Positions 1 through 8,365 are shown, numbered from the stretch's first letter. The stretch: DNA of 64,000 nt from Paenibacillus_AB hodogayensis (GCF_039536325.1 NZ_BAAAYO010000008.1:62001-126000), one strand, 5' to 3'. The notes: generated from the sequence alone by a model not told the origin. Program-made: numbers and translations.

Positions 1-542
1 CGCCTACCGTGTTCGCCGCCGATCTGGGCGGGGACTGGAAGATTAACTTCCAGCTGTATACGGAGGCCGTCAATAAGAAAGAAGAAGGCCAGAAAGCGAT
101 GGCCGCATTCGATAAGCGCGTCGCCGACGTGAAAGCAAAGCTCGGCAGCAAGGCGGCTACGAAGGTTTCGATCGTGCGCTTCTCCGCTTCGCAAGTGCGG
201 ATTTACCAAAAACAGACGTTCGCCGGCGTTCTTCTGAGCCAGCTCGGAATCGCCCGTCCTGAATCGCAGGACAAAGATTCGTTCATTGAAGTGATGACGA
301 AGGAAAAAATTCCGAGCATGGACGGCGACGTCATGTTCTACTTCGTATCGGAGACCGCAGGCAAGACGGATGGCGCGAAAGCATCGGAGGAATGGCTGAA
401 GGACCCTCTGTTCCAAAATTTGAACGTAGCGAAAACGAACAAGGTGTTCAAGGTGGACGAAGGAATCTGGAATTCCGCAGGCGGATACAAAGCCGCCAAC
501 CTGCTTCTGGACGAACTGGCCAAATATTTCGAAGTGAAGTAA
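1..542 (+). CDS. Iron-siderophore ABC transporter substrate-binding protein, C-terminal part (5' end outside window)
   Basis: The reading frame is open back to the window edge, so only about the last 180 residues of the protein are here; the signal peptide and N-lobe are missing. The visible part is the C-lobe of a FhuD/YfiY-type periplasmic-binding fold, which as a lipoprotein would capture a ferric siderophore outside the membrane and hand it to FecCD-type permeases. It aligns by eye with the equivalent half of the complete protein at 48404-49357: both have an 'IY..TF.GV.L...GI.RPE' stretch followed by 'DGDV.F.F'. A strong terminator follows the stop codon. Family assignment is good; the particular siderophore cannot be told. 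Confidence 0.85.
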   Translation, partial: PTVFAADLGGDWKINFQLYTEAVNKKEEGQKAMAAFDKRVADVKAKLGSKAATKVSIVRFSASQVRIYQKQTFAGVLLSQLGIARPESQDKDSFIEVMTKEKIPSMDGDVMFYFVSETAGKTDGAKASEEWLKDPLFQNLNVAKTNKVFKVDEGIWNSAGGYKAANLLLDELAKYFEVK

Positions 543-568
543 CGCACCATAAAATGCGTAGCAATCAA

Positions 569-607
569 AGCTGAAGCGGGCAAATCGCCCGCTTTCAGCT
601 TTTTTTT
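569..607 (+). terminator. Rho-independent terminator after the siderophore-binding gene
   Basis: A GC-rich stem (left arm 569-581, right arm 587-600, one bulged base, 5-base loop) is followed by a run of seven T. It lies 27 bases after the stop codon of the preceding gene. Confidence 0.9.
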
Positions 608-683
608 GTTCCGGTATCCTCTATAATAGAAATAACATTTTCCAGCCGGACCCGATTCCAGCTGGACCAAAGGGGACATGACC

Positions 684-995
684 ATGGACGATCACGTGGA
701 ACGGATGCTTCGCGTCGTTATATCGAATTGGAATGCGATGGCGATGGCGGACGGAGAGGAATCGGAGCCGGCGGCGGACGCCTTTCAGGCCTCCTTTTAC
801 CGGTTCATCGATGCGGTTCGCGACTGGTTCGACGCAATTGAGCCGCGCCCGCCGAACTTTGAGGCGATGATGGCGTTGCCTGCCATGCTTTCGATTGCCG
901 AGCGGCTTCCCGCCCCCCTTCTGCTCAATTTCGAGACCGAGGCCGAGCTTATTTTCGAGCGGAAGGAACGGATCGAAGACGACAAATACGATTGA
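684..995 (+). CDS. Hypothetical protein, 103 residues
   Basis: I do not recognise the family. The protein is acidic, probably helical and soluble, with no signal peptide or membrane segment. The ATG at 684 is chosen because the ribosome binding site AAAGGGG (669-675) lies 8 bases before it; the ATG at 678 is only 2 bases from that site. It is monocistronic, between the terminator at 569-607 and the bidirectional hairpin at 1101-1123. No function is inferred. Confidence 0.6.
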   Translation: MDDHVERMLRVVISNWNAMAMADGEESEPAADAFQASFYRFIDAVRDWFDAIEPRPPNFEAMMALPAMLSIAERLPAPLLLNFETEAELIFERKERIEDDKYD

Positions 996-1100
996 GCTGC
1001 CGCTTGCTTCATCCCGTCCGGCCCTTACGCTTCCGCCGCCTCCCGACAAGCTCGCGCATGTCCATTAACCGTTTCTATGGATGTTCCTTCCAATACAAAA

Positions 1101-1123
1101 GCCGGGAGACAGCTCCCGGCTTT
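1101..1123. terminator. Bidirectional terminator hairpin
   Basis: Perfect 8-bp stem GCCGGGAG/CTCCCGGC with a 4-base loop, flanked by AAAA on the left and TTT on the right. It sits between convergent genes (684-995 plus, 1157-2080 minus) and can serve both. Confidence 0.8.
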
Positions 1124-1156
1124 CGGTGTTCAAGTTCCAACGCTTGTTCTTCCTTA

Positions 1157-2080
1157 TTAGGCCGCGCCTAGCGTTTTCGCTTCCATCGCTTCCTTCGGTA
1201 CGACAATTTCTTTAATTCCGTTGTAGTTGCTGTACGTGCCGTCCATTTGCTGGGACATGCGCACTTTTTGCCCCTGAACGTCCATTTCCAAATCCATGTT
1301 CATAAGGATCGCTTTCGGATTGTACGTTTTCTTATCTACGGTAAACGTATATTCCATCTTGGTCACCTTCATACCCGCCATACTGTCGCCCACGGCGCCG
1401 CCGAGCGCTCCCTGGTCGCCCAGACCTTTCAGCTCACTCTTGATGAAATCGTTGAACTTGTCTCCATTAGCCAACAAGGTCACTTTGTAGTCGCCGCCGC
1501 TTTCGGTCATCGTGAAATCGTTCGCGAACTGCTTCAGCTTTTCCATCTGCTTCGCCGGGTCGAGCTGCTCTTCGGACATTTGGCTCAACACCAGATCCAT
1601 CTGCTCCTTGGGCAATTTCATCCATTGACCGGAGGTTGGGTCTTTCATGACGAAACCGTCTTTGGTGAAATACGATTCCATCTTCATATCCTGACCCGCC
1701 GAATTCATCGACATCACTTGCTTGAACGACATTTGCGGTTTCATGACGATGTCCATATCGATTTTGGACACAATGTCCATTTTGGTGCCGTTCTGATCGA
1801 TATTTTGTTTCGAATTCATGCTGACCGCATAGCTTTCCAGCTTGGCGCTCGCTTCGAGCGTCTTCGCGAATACGTCCGACGCCCCGGTTGTTTTCGGCGC
1901 TTCGGGCTTACTCGTCGAGGTTTCGGTCTTGGCCCCCGCTTCCTTCTCATTCGCCGTGACTGGCGGCGCCGCCGAAGTAGGCTCCTCCGGCTTCTGTCCA
2001 CAGGCTCCGAGCAAGGCGATGCTTGCTGCGAGCAAGGTCGTGGTGGCCGTTTTGGTCCACTTTTTGTACATTTTTTTCAT
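1157..2080 (-). CDS. DUF6612-family lipoprotein
   Basis: The 307-residue protein starts with a lipoprotein signal peptide: basic N-end, hydrophobic core, lipobox LGAC with the lipidated Cys27. A low-complexity Pro/Thr/Lys linker (about 28-70) leads to a beta-rich domain full of 'M.S...QDMKMESYFT' type segments, typical of DUF6612 / LolA-like fold lipoproteins common in Paenibacillus. The related LppX/LprG folds carry lipids, so lipid or amphiphile binding at the outer face of the membrane is possible, but this is inference. A GGAGG box precedes the ATG by 10 bases. The gene stands alone and ends at a bidirectional terminator. Confidence 0.8.
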   Translation of the reverse strand: MKKMYKKWTKTATTTLLAASIALLGACGQKPEEPTSAAPPVTANEKEAGAKTETSTSKPEAPKTTGASDVFAKTLEASAKLESYAVSMNSKQNIDQNGTKMDIVSKIDMDIVMKPQMSFKQVMSMNSAGQDMKMESYFTKDGFVMKDPTSGQWMKLPKEQMDLVLSQMSEEQLDPAKQMEKLKQFANDFTMTESGGDYKVTLLANGDKFNDFIKSELKGLGDQGALGGAVGDSMAGMKVTKMEYTFTVDKKTYNPKAILMNMDLEMDVQGQKVRMSQQMDGTYSNYNGIKEIVVPKEAMEAKTLGAA

Positions 2081-2239
2081 TTTTTTCTCTCCTCCCTATC
2101 CGCAGTGGATTTTACCATATGATGACAATGAAGCATAAGGTACTATTGACCTAAAGTGGTAAAACTCTGGTAAAGCTCTTCTCGCCCCCGATTACACATC
2201 CCCCATGAATACCCGTTTTTCCCCTCCTTGAAACAAAAC

Positions 2240-2278
2240 GGACCGCCGCCCTTTTCCCATGAAGGAGGGCTGCGGTCC
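2240..2278 (-). terminator. Terminator after the lyxose isomerase gene
   Basis: Twelve-base arms (2240-2251 and 2267-2278, one mismatch) enclose a 15-base loop. Read on the minus strand it is followed by GTTTTGTTT. It lies 40 bases past the stop of the gene at 2318-2866. Confidence 0.75.
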
Positions 2279-2317
2279 AACATTTATACGGAATCCAAAT
2301 AAAAATGTCGAATCATG

Positions 2318-2866
2318 TCATTCTTGGCCAATGACGGGCATCCGGACGATCGCCGGATCGGTAAACACATCGAGCTCATCCCGGCTCGTGCTGGAAAATT
2401 CGGACACCACGGCGCCGTCCGGACCGCCTTGAAACCAGTGCAGCGTATCCGGAGCGATCGTATATTGCTCGCCGGGCAAAAGCACGATTTCGTGAAACAC
2501 AGTGTACGCGGCTTCGCTTCCGTCGGGGAGCCGGGCTTGAATCGCGGCGGCAGGCTCGCCCTCCACGTAAAGAAACACTTTGCCCCAGCGGCAGCGAAAC
2601 GTCTCCATCTTGCCGGCTTCGCCCCCAACAGGCGGGTGCTTGTGCTCCGGACAAGTCTGCTGCGGGAACAGGGCCAGCTCCTTGGCGCAGTACCGTTCGG
2701 TATTCACATAGGTAACCAGCTCCAACCCCTGTCTCTCCAGCTGGCCGAGCCCGAAGTCGGCCACCTCGATCTGCTCCGCCTCTTCCGGAATCAGCACGAT
2801 CCCGGCTTTTTGAAATAAAACGGCAGCACGATCTTGAGCAAGCTTCTCGGCTTGTTTAGTGAGCAA
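2318..2866 (-). CDS. D-lyxose ketol-isomerase (YdaE-type cupin)
   Basis: The 182-residue protein matches the short cupin D-lyxose isomerases (EC 5.3.1.15), which interconvert D-lyxose and D-xylulose and also act on D-mannose/D-fructose. The metal-binding cupin set is visible: H75-x-H77 in 'CPEHKHPP', E88 in 'KMETF', and H143 in 'DTLHWF'. Length is that of the family. Translation probably starts at the TTG at 2866, preceded by AGAGGGG at 8 bases. The gene is monocistronic; a palindrome GAACAT-TATT-ATGTTC lies 44-59 bases upstream and may be its operator. The enzyme is cytoplasmic and would feed lyxose or mannose into central metabolism. Confidence 0.85.
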   Translation of the reverse strand: MLTKQAEKLAQDRAAVLFQKAGIVLIPEEAEQIEVADFGLGQLERQGLELVTYVNTERYCAKELALFPQQTCPEHKHPPVGGEAGKMETFRCRWGKVFLYVEGEPAAAIQARLPDGSEAAYTVFHEIVLLPGEQYTIAPDTLHWFQGGPDGAVVSEFSSTSRDELDVFTDPAIVRMPVIGQE

Positions 2867-2909
2867 GCGTATTCCCCTCTCCCTCTTGCATGTATAAAAT
2901 GTTAAAAAC

Positions 2910-2925
2910 GAACATTATTATGTTC
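2910..2925 (-). promoter_or_regulatory. Palindrome upstream of the lyxose isomerase gene, possible operator
   Basis: Perfect inverted repeat GAACAT-TATT-ATGTTC in an AT-rich stretch, 44-59 bases before the TTG start of the isomerase. The position suits a repressor site near the promoter; no regulator gene is adjacent. The rest of the 2867-3283 gap shows no gene. Confidence 0.4.
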
Positions 2926-3168
2926 ATTTCAATCAAATCCATCATATATCAGCTTGTGGCCGGATTGCAACGGTTTTGTGCCGCGATAGTCTGCCGACCT
3001 GCTGCTGCCTGCCGCCACGTTCACGGCTGTGACGCCGTATACCGCATCCCCGCGCTGCCTACACTAGGGAAAGTACCCCGCTGTAAACGGCGCGGGAGCC
3101 CTCTTTGCCGCCTTCCGAATTTCGCCGGGCCAACTTTTTTGCGTCCCGCGCATTGTTTTGATAAAGCC

Positions 3169-3217
3169 AAACAGTGTTAGCGTCCGCTTATTTTTCGGGG
3201 GCTCTACAACACTGTTT
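3169..3217 (+). promoter_or_regulatory. Inverted repeat before the CDF transporter gene
   Basis: AAACAGTGTT at 3169-3178 and its exact complement AACACTGTTT at 3208-3217 are separated by 29 bases; a related ACACGGTGTT follows at about 3227-3236. The set lies 50-115 bases before the start codon of the cation transporter, where a metal-responsive repressor would bind. It could instead form an RNA stem. Confidence 0.35.
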
Positions 3218-3283
3218 CTCTAGACCCACACGGTGTTGGTCGGGTATGATAGCCTTCGTAACGAAACGCGAGCGGGAGGACTT

Positions 3284-4171
3284 ATGGATAACGCCTATCA
3301 CAACATCAAGCAAGGGGAAAAAGGAGCTTGGCTCAGCATATCCGCCTACTTGTTTTTATCCGCGCTAAAGCTTTTCATGGGATACCGATCCGGCTCGGAG
3401 GCGCTGCTCGCCGACGGCCTGAATAATTTTACCGACATTCTGGCTTCCCTTGCCGTATTGATCGGACTGAAAATATCCCGCAAGCCGCCGGACGCCGACC
3501 ATCGCTATGGTCATTACCGTGCCGAAACGGTAGCCGCGATGATCGCCTCGTTCATTATGTTCGCGGTCGGACTGCAGGTGCTGTTTCAAGCGTTTATGAA
3601 ATTCCGCGCTCCGGTTCTCGAGTCGCCGGACATGCTTGCCGCGTGGACCGCACTCTTCTGCGCAGCCGTCGTCTACGCCGTCTACTCCTACAACATTCGC
3701 CTTGCCAGGAAAATCAACAGTCACGCCATAATGGCCGCCGCCCAAGATAATCGCTCCGACGCCATCGTCAGCATCGGTGCTTTTATAGGCATCATCGGCT
3801 CGCAATTCGGCTGGCCTTGGCTGGACCCGCTGACCGCCGTCGCCGTAGGCGCGATCATATGCCGGACGGCCTGGACGATCTTCCGCGACTGCTCCCATTC
3901 GCTTACGGACGGCTTCGACGGCGACGAGCTGCAAGCGATCGAGCAGAACATCCGCGAGACTCCGGGCGTCGAATCGATCATCGACATCAAAGCGCGTATT
4001 CACGGCAACATCAAGCTTGTCGATGTCACGATCGGGGTGGACCAGTCGCTTAACGTGGCGGAGAGCCACGACATTACCGAGCATATCGAGAAGCGGATGC
4101 TCGAGCTGCATCAAATCTCCCATGTGCACATTCATATCGAGCCTTTCGAGGAAGAACGGACGCCCACGTGA
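3284..4171 (+). CDS. Cation diffusion facilitator (CDF) family transporter
   Basis: The 295-residue membrane protein would export divalent metal ions (Zn, Mn, Fe or Co) in exchange for protons. Six hydrophobic segments fall within about residues 15-215, and the metal-binding pairs of the family appear as N47-x3-D51 ('GLNNFTD') in TM2 and D155-x3-D159 ('QDNRSD') in TM5. The C-terminal cytoplasmic domain (about 215-295) has the usual ferredoxin-like pattern ending 'HVHIHIEP'. The ATG at 3284 is chosen for its GGGAGGA box; an upstream in-frame GTG at 3233 has none. The gene is alone, with an inverted repeat upstream. The metal is not predictable. Confidence 0.9.
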   Translation: MDNAYHNIKQGEKGAWLSISAYLFLSALKLFMGYRSGSEALLADGLNNFTDILASLAVLIGLKISRKPPDADHRYGHYRAETVAAMIASFIMFAVGLQVLFQAFMKFRAPVLESPDMLAAWTALFCAAVVYAVYSYNIRLARKINSHAIMAAAQDNRSDAIVSIGAFIGIIGSQFGWPWLDPLTAVAVGAIICRTAWTIFRDCSHSLTDGFDGDELQAIEQNIRETPGVESIIDIKARIHGNIKLVDVTIGVDQSLNVAESHDITEHIEKRMLELHQISHVHIHIEPFEEERTPT

Positions 4172-4270
4172 TGCTGCGGGGATAGCTTCGGTTATCCCTT
4201 TGTCCCGGACCTACGACAAAGAGGAGCTCCTGAGAGCTCCCCGAATTTGACTATTCATCGCGGCCGGAAC

Positions 4271-5263
4271 TTACTTGGACAAGCTTGCCGTGAGGTCATC
4301 CATCACCTTTGACCCGGCGATCAAGCCGTTGTACAGCCAGCTGCCGTCCCGGTCGAACTCGTAAATGCGCCCCGTCTTGACGGCCGGAATATTTCTCCAC
4401 AACGGTTCTTCCAGATTGCCCGCCTGACCCTTATCGCTGTTGACCAGAAAAATAAAGTCGGCATCCAGAACGGCCAGCTTCTCCAGCGAGATCGGCACCC
4501 AGTTCGCCTTTGCTTCCGGCAGAACGGCCAAAATGTTCGGCGCCTTCATGCCCAGATCGCCGTACAGTACGGCCCCGCTCGCCACCTTGCCGTTGACGAC
4601 GTAAAAGTTTTTCTTGGTCAGCCACAAAATAGCTGCCGACTTGTCGCCAATCGTGCCCTTGATCTTCTCCCGGGTCGCCTTCGCTTTTTCTTCGTAATCG
4701 GCCAGTGCCTTCTCCGCTACATCGGTTTTATTCAGCAGCTCGGCTATTTTCCGCAACGTTTGACGCCAGTCGTTCGTGATTTCGCTTCCAAGCACGTAGG
4801 TCGGCGCTATTTTGGAATACTGCTCGTACAGCCCTTTCTCCACCGACGATTCGTTGCTGATCAGCAGCAGATCGGGATTGAAGCCGAGTACCGTTTCCGG
4901 CGGCAGCGTCGATGGAATGGGGGGAACCCCGCTGAGCTCCTTCTCCAAATATTTTTGCGTTCCGTTCGGCACCATCCACTGGGCGACCGGCTTCTCTCCC
5001 AGCACCAGCAGCGGATCTTCCAAATACGAGGCGATAATTCGCTTGGGCTGAGCCGGAATGGTCACTTCGTGACCCATGGCGTCCTTGACCGTTTTGGGTG
5101 CCGCCGGCTTCGTCCCCGATGCCGGACTTGGCGAAGCGGAATTCGCGGGAGCGCCTCCCTCGGGCTTGTTGCTTTCCTTCGCTCCGCATGCCGACACAGC
5201 CACGGCCATAGCGATGACCGCCGTTAACAGCGTCATTCGTTTGCTTGTCTTGCTTTCTTTCAT
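4271..5263 (-). CDS. Iron-siderophore substrate-binding lipoprotein, Fur-regulated
   Basis: The 330-residue lipoprotein (lipobox VSAC, Cys26) has a Pro/Ser/Ala linker and then the siderophore-binding fold: 'KDAMGHEVTIPAQPKRI' opening, N-lobe about 60-165, long linking helix around 190, C-lobe to the end. It resembles FeuA/YhfQ-type receptors for ferric catecholates or hydroxamates. There is no permease or ATPase next to it, so it probably works with components encoded elsewhere, possibly the FecCD pair at 46332-48319. A GGAGG box lies 8 bases before the ATG, and a Fur-like box is centred about 60 bases upstream. Confidence 0.9.
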   Translation of the reverse strand: MKESKTSKRMTLLTAVIAMAVAVSACGAKESNKPEGGAPANSASPSPASGTKPAAPKTVKDAMGHEVTIPAQPKRIIASYLEDPLLVLGEKPVAQWMVPNGTQKYLEKELSGVPPIPSTLPPETVLGFNPDLLLISNESSVEKGLYEQYSKIAPTYVLGSEITNDWRQTLRKIAELLNKTDVAEKALADYEEKAKATREKIKGTIGDKSAAILWLTKKNFYVVNGKVASGAVLYGDLGMKAPNILAVLPEAKANWVPISLEKLAVLDADFIFLVNSDKGQAGNLEEPLWRNIPAVKTGRIYEFDRDGSWLYNGLIAGSKVMDDLTASLSK

Positions 5264-5314
5264 GATTCATTTCCTCCGTCTGATGGGTTGACCTGTACAG
5301 CTCACTTTATTCAT

Positions 5315-5333
5315 GATATTGAAAATCATTATC
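5315..5333 (-). promoter_or_regulatory. Fur box
   Basis: GATATTGAAAATCATTATC matches most positions of the Fur consensus GATAATGATAATCATTATC. It lies 52-70 bases before the start of the siderophore-binding gene 4271-5263, as expected for iron repression. Confidence 0.75.
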
Positions 5334-5345
5334 ATAGTCAAGACG

Positions 5346-5376
5346 AAAAAGCCCCCGCCGGAATCCGTGCGGGAGC
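5346..5376 (-). terminator. Terminator of the LacI / sugar-binding transcript
   Basis: A GC-rich hairpin (arms 5351-5357 and 5369-5376) is followed, on the minus strand, by TTTTTCG. The nearest upstream minus-strand gene ends at 5664, leaving about 285 bases (5377-5663) in which I see no gene or other signal. Confidence 0.65.
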
Positions 5377-5663
5377 AACTAGCGTTTCTATCGCGAATGA
5401 TGCGGCTTTTCTGGTTGCTGGGCGATGCGTCGTGTACCGGCTGCTTCTCCTAAGTCCTCGCCCAGTCCGTTGCGGCAGCCGGGGGTATGCCGCTCGCCGC
5501 TTCTGCCTCACCGGCCATGCCAAGCCAAGCGCGAGGTTAACCGTTTTTGCGGGCTTACATGTGCGCCTGGCTCACGCGAAGAATACGGGTCCGTCTGTTT
5601 TTCTTGCGTCGGGGGATAGCGCTTCCCCGGACCGCTCGTTCAGCCGCTTTGCGCGAGTACGCT

Positions 5664-6950
5664 CTACTTGCCGGCTTCGGCCGCAACCGCCTTATTGATT
5701 TCCTCGTCCGCCTGGGCAAGAGCTGTATTGACATCAATGGCGCCCGTTACATATTCGCTGAATTTCGTCCGTACGATTAATTCGGCTTTACCCCGGTATT
5801 GGGACGCAATCGGATATTTGACCGGCTTGCTCTTGAATATGCTCTGCACGCTTTTCCCCCGAAACACCTCTTTGTTCATGCCGAACGCTTGCTTGATCTC
5901 GGCCTTCTGGAGCGGCGAAACCCTCCCCGACTTCGAGTTTTCGAGCTGCACCTCGTCCGATATGGCCGCCTCCACGACCTGCATCGCCCGTTCCTTGTGC
6001 TTGCTTGCCTTCGTAATCATAATTACGCTGACGCTGGCGTTGCCGTATACGTTCGGTTTTTCCGGATAGCTCGGGTATTGCACGACATCCCAATCGAGTC
6101 CGGACTTGGAGGCGACTTCCAGATCGCTGGCGATACTGAGATCGGCGTACATCGCCAAGGTTTTCTCCTTTAAAAAATCGTCCTTCGCTTTGCCCGTCAT
6201 CGTATTTCCCGGAATCGTGTAGAACGCTTTCATAAGTTCGAAGACCCGCTTCCATTCATCCGTGCGCATCGTCGCTTTATCGGTGCTGTAATCGATCGCC
6301 GCGATGCCGAGCGGCTGCGAAGCCCACACCATATTGCCGATATCGAAGCCGCGGTATTGCGTTCCGCTCTCATTGCGGGTCAGTTTTCGGGCAAGCTCCA
6401 GCGTTTGTTCCCAAGTCATGCCATCCTTCGGATAAGGAACGCCGAATTTGTCGAACAAGCTTTTGTTGTAGTAGAGCGCATGATAGGCAAGACTGACCGG
6501 GAGTCCGAATAGTTCGTTCTTCGTGGAAGCGATTTTCACATCGTCTATGTAACCCGGTTCGAATCTGCCCAGATCCACATGGCGCGACCCGATAAGCGGT
6601 GTCATGTCGTACAGCAAATCTTTGTCCCGATACGAAGCCAGTTTGCCGTTGAAGGAAAGGATCAGATCCGGCGTCTCGCCTGCCAAAATCAGCTCGTCCA
6701 GCGTAGAGCCTTTCTCGCTTTTATAGATTTTCAGCTCGATGCTCGGATGCTTTTTCTTGACCTCCGCGACCACTTGATCGACATATTCCTGCTCGGTGCC
6801 GGAATCGTTTAACAGAACGAGACTTACGGGCTGCTCATTCACCTGAGAAGCGTCCGCTTCTTTCGGACCGCCGGACGTTTTGCCGCACCCGGAAGCGGCT
6901 ACGGAGATAAGGAGCATGGGGATTACCCATTTTAAGTGGATTTTGTTCAT
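5664..6950 (-). CDS. Sugar ABC transporter substrate-binding lipoprotein
   Basis: The 428-residue extracellular binding protein of the type-1 family starts with a lipoprotein signal (lipobox ASGC, Cys22). Residues 40-420 form the two-lobed fold with the typical 'LYYNKSLFDKFGVPYPKDG' hinge-region motif and 'TWEQTLELARKLT'. It would capture an oligosaccharide or monosaccharide for import. It lies 78 bases after the LacI-type regulator gene on the same strand, with a 22-bp palindromic operator candidate in between. It is similar in layout to the protein at 11864-13183. No permease gene is present, so the membrane partner must be encoded elsewhere. Confidence 0.88.
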   Translation of the reverse strand: MNKIHLKWVIPMLLISVAASGCGKTSGGPKEADASQVNEQPVSLVLLNDSGTEQEYVDQVVAEVKKKHPSIELKIYKSEKGSTLDELILAGETPDLILSFNGKLASYRDKDLLYDMTPLIGSRHVDLGRFEPGYIDDVKIASTKNELFGLPVSLAYHALYYNKSLFDKFGVPYPKDGMTWEQTLELARKLTRNESGTQYRGFDIGNMVWASQPLGIAAIDYSTDKATMRTDEWKRVFELMKAFYTIPGNTMTGKAKDDFLKEKTLAMYADLSIASDLEVASKSGLDWDVVQYPSYPEKPNVYGNASVSVIMITKASKHKERAMQVVEAAISDEVQLENSKSGRVSPLQKAEIKQAFGMNKEVFRGKSVQSIFKSKPVKYPIASQYRGKAELIVRTKFSEYVTGAIDVNTALAQADEEINKAVAAEAGK

Positions 6951-6978
6951 AACATGTCCCTCGCTTGTTAGTTTGATG

Positions 6979-7000
6979 AATATTTATACGTATAGATATT
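6979..7000 (-). promoter_or_regulatory. Palindromic operator candidate between lacI-type gene and sugar-binding gene
   Basis: A 22-bp palindrome with one mismatched pair (core TATACGTATA) lies 29 bases before the start codon of the binding-protein gene. A copy matching 18 of 20 positions sits at 8208-8227 in front of the LacI-type gene, which makes both likely binding sites of that regulator. Confidence 0.6.
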
Positions 7001-7028
7001 GCGCGTGAATCACCCTTCTGCGGATGAT

Positions 7029-8009
7029 TCACGAGGACTTGCGTTCCACGAGCGTAGCCTGCAAAATACGGTCGGCTGCGGGGCGCTTTTGCATTTTGGC
7101 CAGCATCACTTCCATCGCAATCTCCCCGACCTTCTCCCGCGGATAATGAATGACCGTCATTGGCGGAGCCGTCTGGGAAGACATCAATATATCTTCCGAG
7201 CCCGCTACGGCAAGCTCGTTCGGAATATGGACGGCCCGATCGCGGCACGCCGCAACGATCCCTGCAGCCATCAGATCGTTCGCGCTGACAATGGCCGTAT
7301 ACCGGTCCGGCGAAGAAAGCGAAGGCTTGATCTTATCGTATGCCGACTGCAAGCCTCCCTCATCCGCGTAAAAGACGTCGTTCTCCTCCAGCTGCAGACG
7401 CTCGGTTTCCATAGCTCGCCGGAACGCCCCGAGCCGGTGCTGCAGCGGATGCTCGGGATCGCGGATCGCCATGAAGGCTATTCTCTTGTGTCCTTTCGCC
7501 TTAAGCAGACGTATAAGACGCGCGTATTCGAACGTCCAATCCAAATCGATGCATGTCACGTCCTCGGTACGTGTCACCGGCGTCGTAACCGAGACGATCG
7601 GTATGTTCTGTTTGCGGAAATGGTGCAGCGTATCCTCCTGCAGAGACTGGCCGAGCAGGAATATTCCGTCCACTCTGCCGTTCAGCAAAGCTTTCAGCTT
7701 GCTTTCCTTCTCCTTCTGGAACGTTTGGAAAAACAGCATGTAATTATGCTTGGCCGCATGCTCCTCGATGCGCAGCAGCAAACCGGCCTCATGCGGGTTC
7801 CCCATATGATTGATCAGGACGGCAAGCTGCTCCGTCTTGCGCATCTTGAGCGCGCGTGCCGCCATATTCGTCTCGTACCCCAGCTCCTCGATAGCCTGAA
7901 GCACTTTGCGGCGCGTCTCCTCTTTCACGTAATTGCTGTCATTGAGAACGTACGACACGACCGCTATCGATACGCCCGCCCGATCCGCGACCTCTTTCCG
8001 TGTAGTCAT
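7029..8009 (-). CDS. LacI-family transcriptional regulator
   Basis: The 326-residue protein has the LacI helix-turn-helix at residues 1-50 ('TTRKEVADRAGVSIAVVSYV') with the hinge helix after it, followed by a periplasmic-binding-like sensor domain (about 60-326) with 'GRVDGIFLLG' and 'AIVSANDLMAAGI'. It probably senses a sugar released by the neighbouring lyases and represses its own transcript and the adjoining binding-protein gene. A GGAGG box precedes the ATG. A sigma-A promoter, one operator copy and cre-like sites lie upstream. Confidence 0.92.
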   Translation of the reverse strand: MTTRKEVADRAGVSIAVVSYVLNDSNYVKEETRRKVLQAIEELGYETNMAARALKMRKTEQLAVLINHMGNPHEAGLLLRIEEHAAKHNYMLFFQTFQKEKESKLKALLNGRVDGIFLLGQSLQEDTLHHFRKQNIPIVSVTTPVTRTEDVTCIDLDWTFEYARLIRLLKAKGHKRIAFMAIRDPEHPLQHRLGAFRRAMETERLQLEENDVFYADEGGLQSAYDKIKPSLSSPDRYTAIVSANDLMAAGIVAACRDRAVHIPNELAVAGSEDILMSSQTAPPMTVIHYPREKVGEIAMEVMLAKMQKRPAADRILQATLVERKSS

Positions 8010-8107
8010 AAATTCCTCCGCCGTTGCAGTCCGATAGGACTCGGATCTTCTTTACCGACAAACCCCTTGCACACTGTTCATTCCATCGAAACTTTTTCAC
8101 AGGATGA

Positions 8108-8121
8108 TGATAGCGCTTTCT
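8108..8121 (-). promoter_or_regulatory. cre-like site (catabolite control)
   Basis: On the minus strand the 14-mer is AGAAAGCGCTATCA, one base from the cre consensus TGWAANCGNTNWCA core pattern. A second, weaker match (GGAAAACGCTTATC) is at 8153-8166. A TTGACA-N17-TTACTG promoter-like pair (8124-8152) lies directly upstream, so CcpA could block transcription of the LacI-type gene. Confidence 0.5.
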
Positions 8122-8207
8122 CGCAGTAAAGCACTCTTCTCCAGCCTGTCAAGGAAAACGCTTATCCGTCCAACCTTGGATAAAAACGAAAGCACCTCCC
8201 TATCGCA

Positions 8208-8227
8208 TATTTACACGTATAGATAGT
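8208..8227 (-). promoter_or_regulatory. Second copy of the LacI-type operator candidate
   Basis: The 20-mer matches the palindrome at 6981-7000 at 18 positions. It lies about 30-50 bases downstream of the predicted transcription start of the promoter at 8263-8291, consistent with autorepression by roadblock. Confidence 0.55.
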
Positions 8228-8262
8228 GATGGCATTAAAGAACGTTCTCTACACGTAACCCT

Positions 8263-8291
8263 ATTGTATGTCTTGAATTTCCAGCAGTCAA
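8263..8291 (-). promoter_or_regulatory. Sigma-A promoter of the lacI-type gene
   Basis: On the minus strand TTGACT, 17 bases, TACAAT. It lies about 250 bases before the start codon and directly after the terminator of the upstream lyase gene. Confidence 0.7.
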
Positions 8292-8300
8292 TACCCAATT

Positions 8301-8355
8301 AAAAAAGAACTGCCGTCCAGGACTGCCGCTTCGCGCCGGCAGTCTCGGACGGTTC
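8301..8355 (-). terminator. Strong terminator after the cytoplasmic lyase gene
   Basis: A long two-part stem (outer arms 8307-8318 and 8347-8354, inner arms GACTGCCG/CGGCAGTC at about 8321-8342) is followed on the minus strand by TTCTTTTTT. It starts about 10 bases after the stop codon at 8366. Confidence 0.9.
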
Positions 8356-8365
8356 CTAGATCGCT

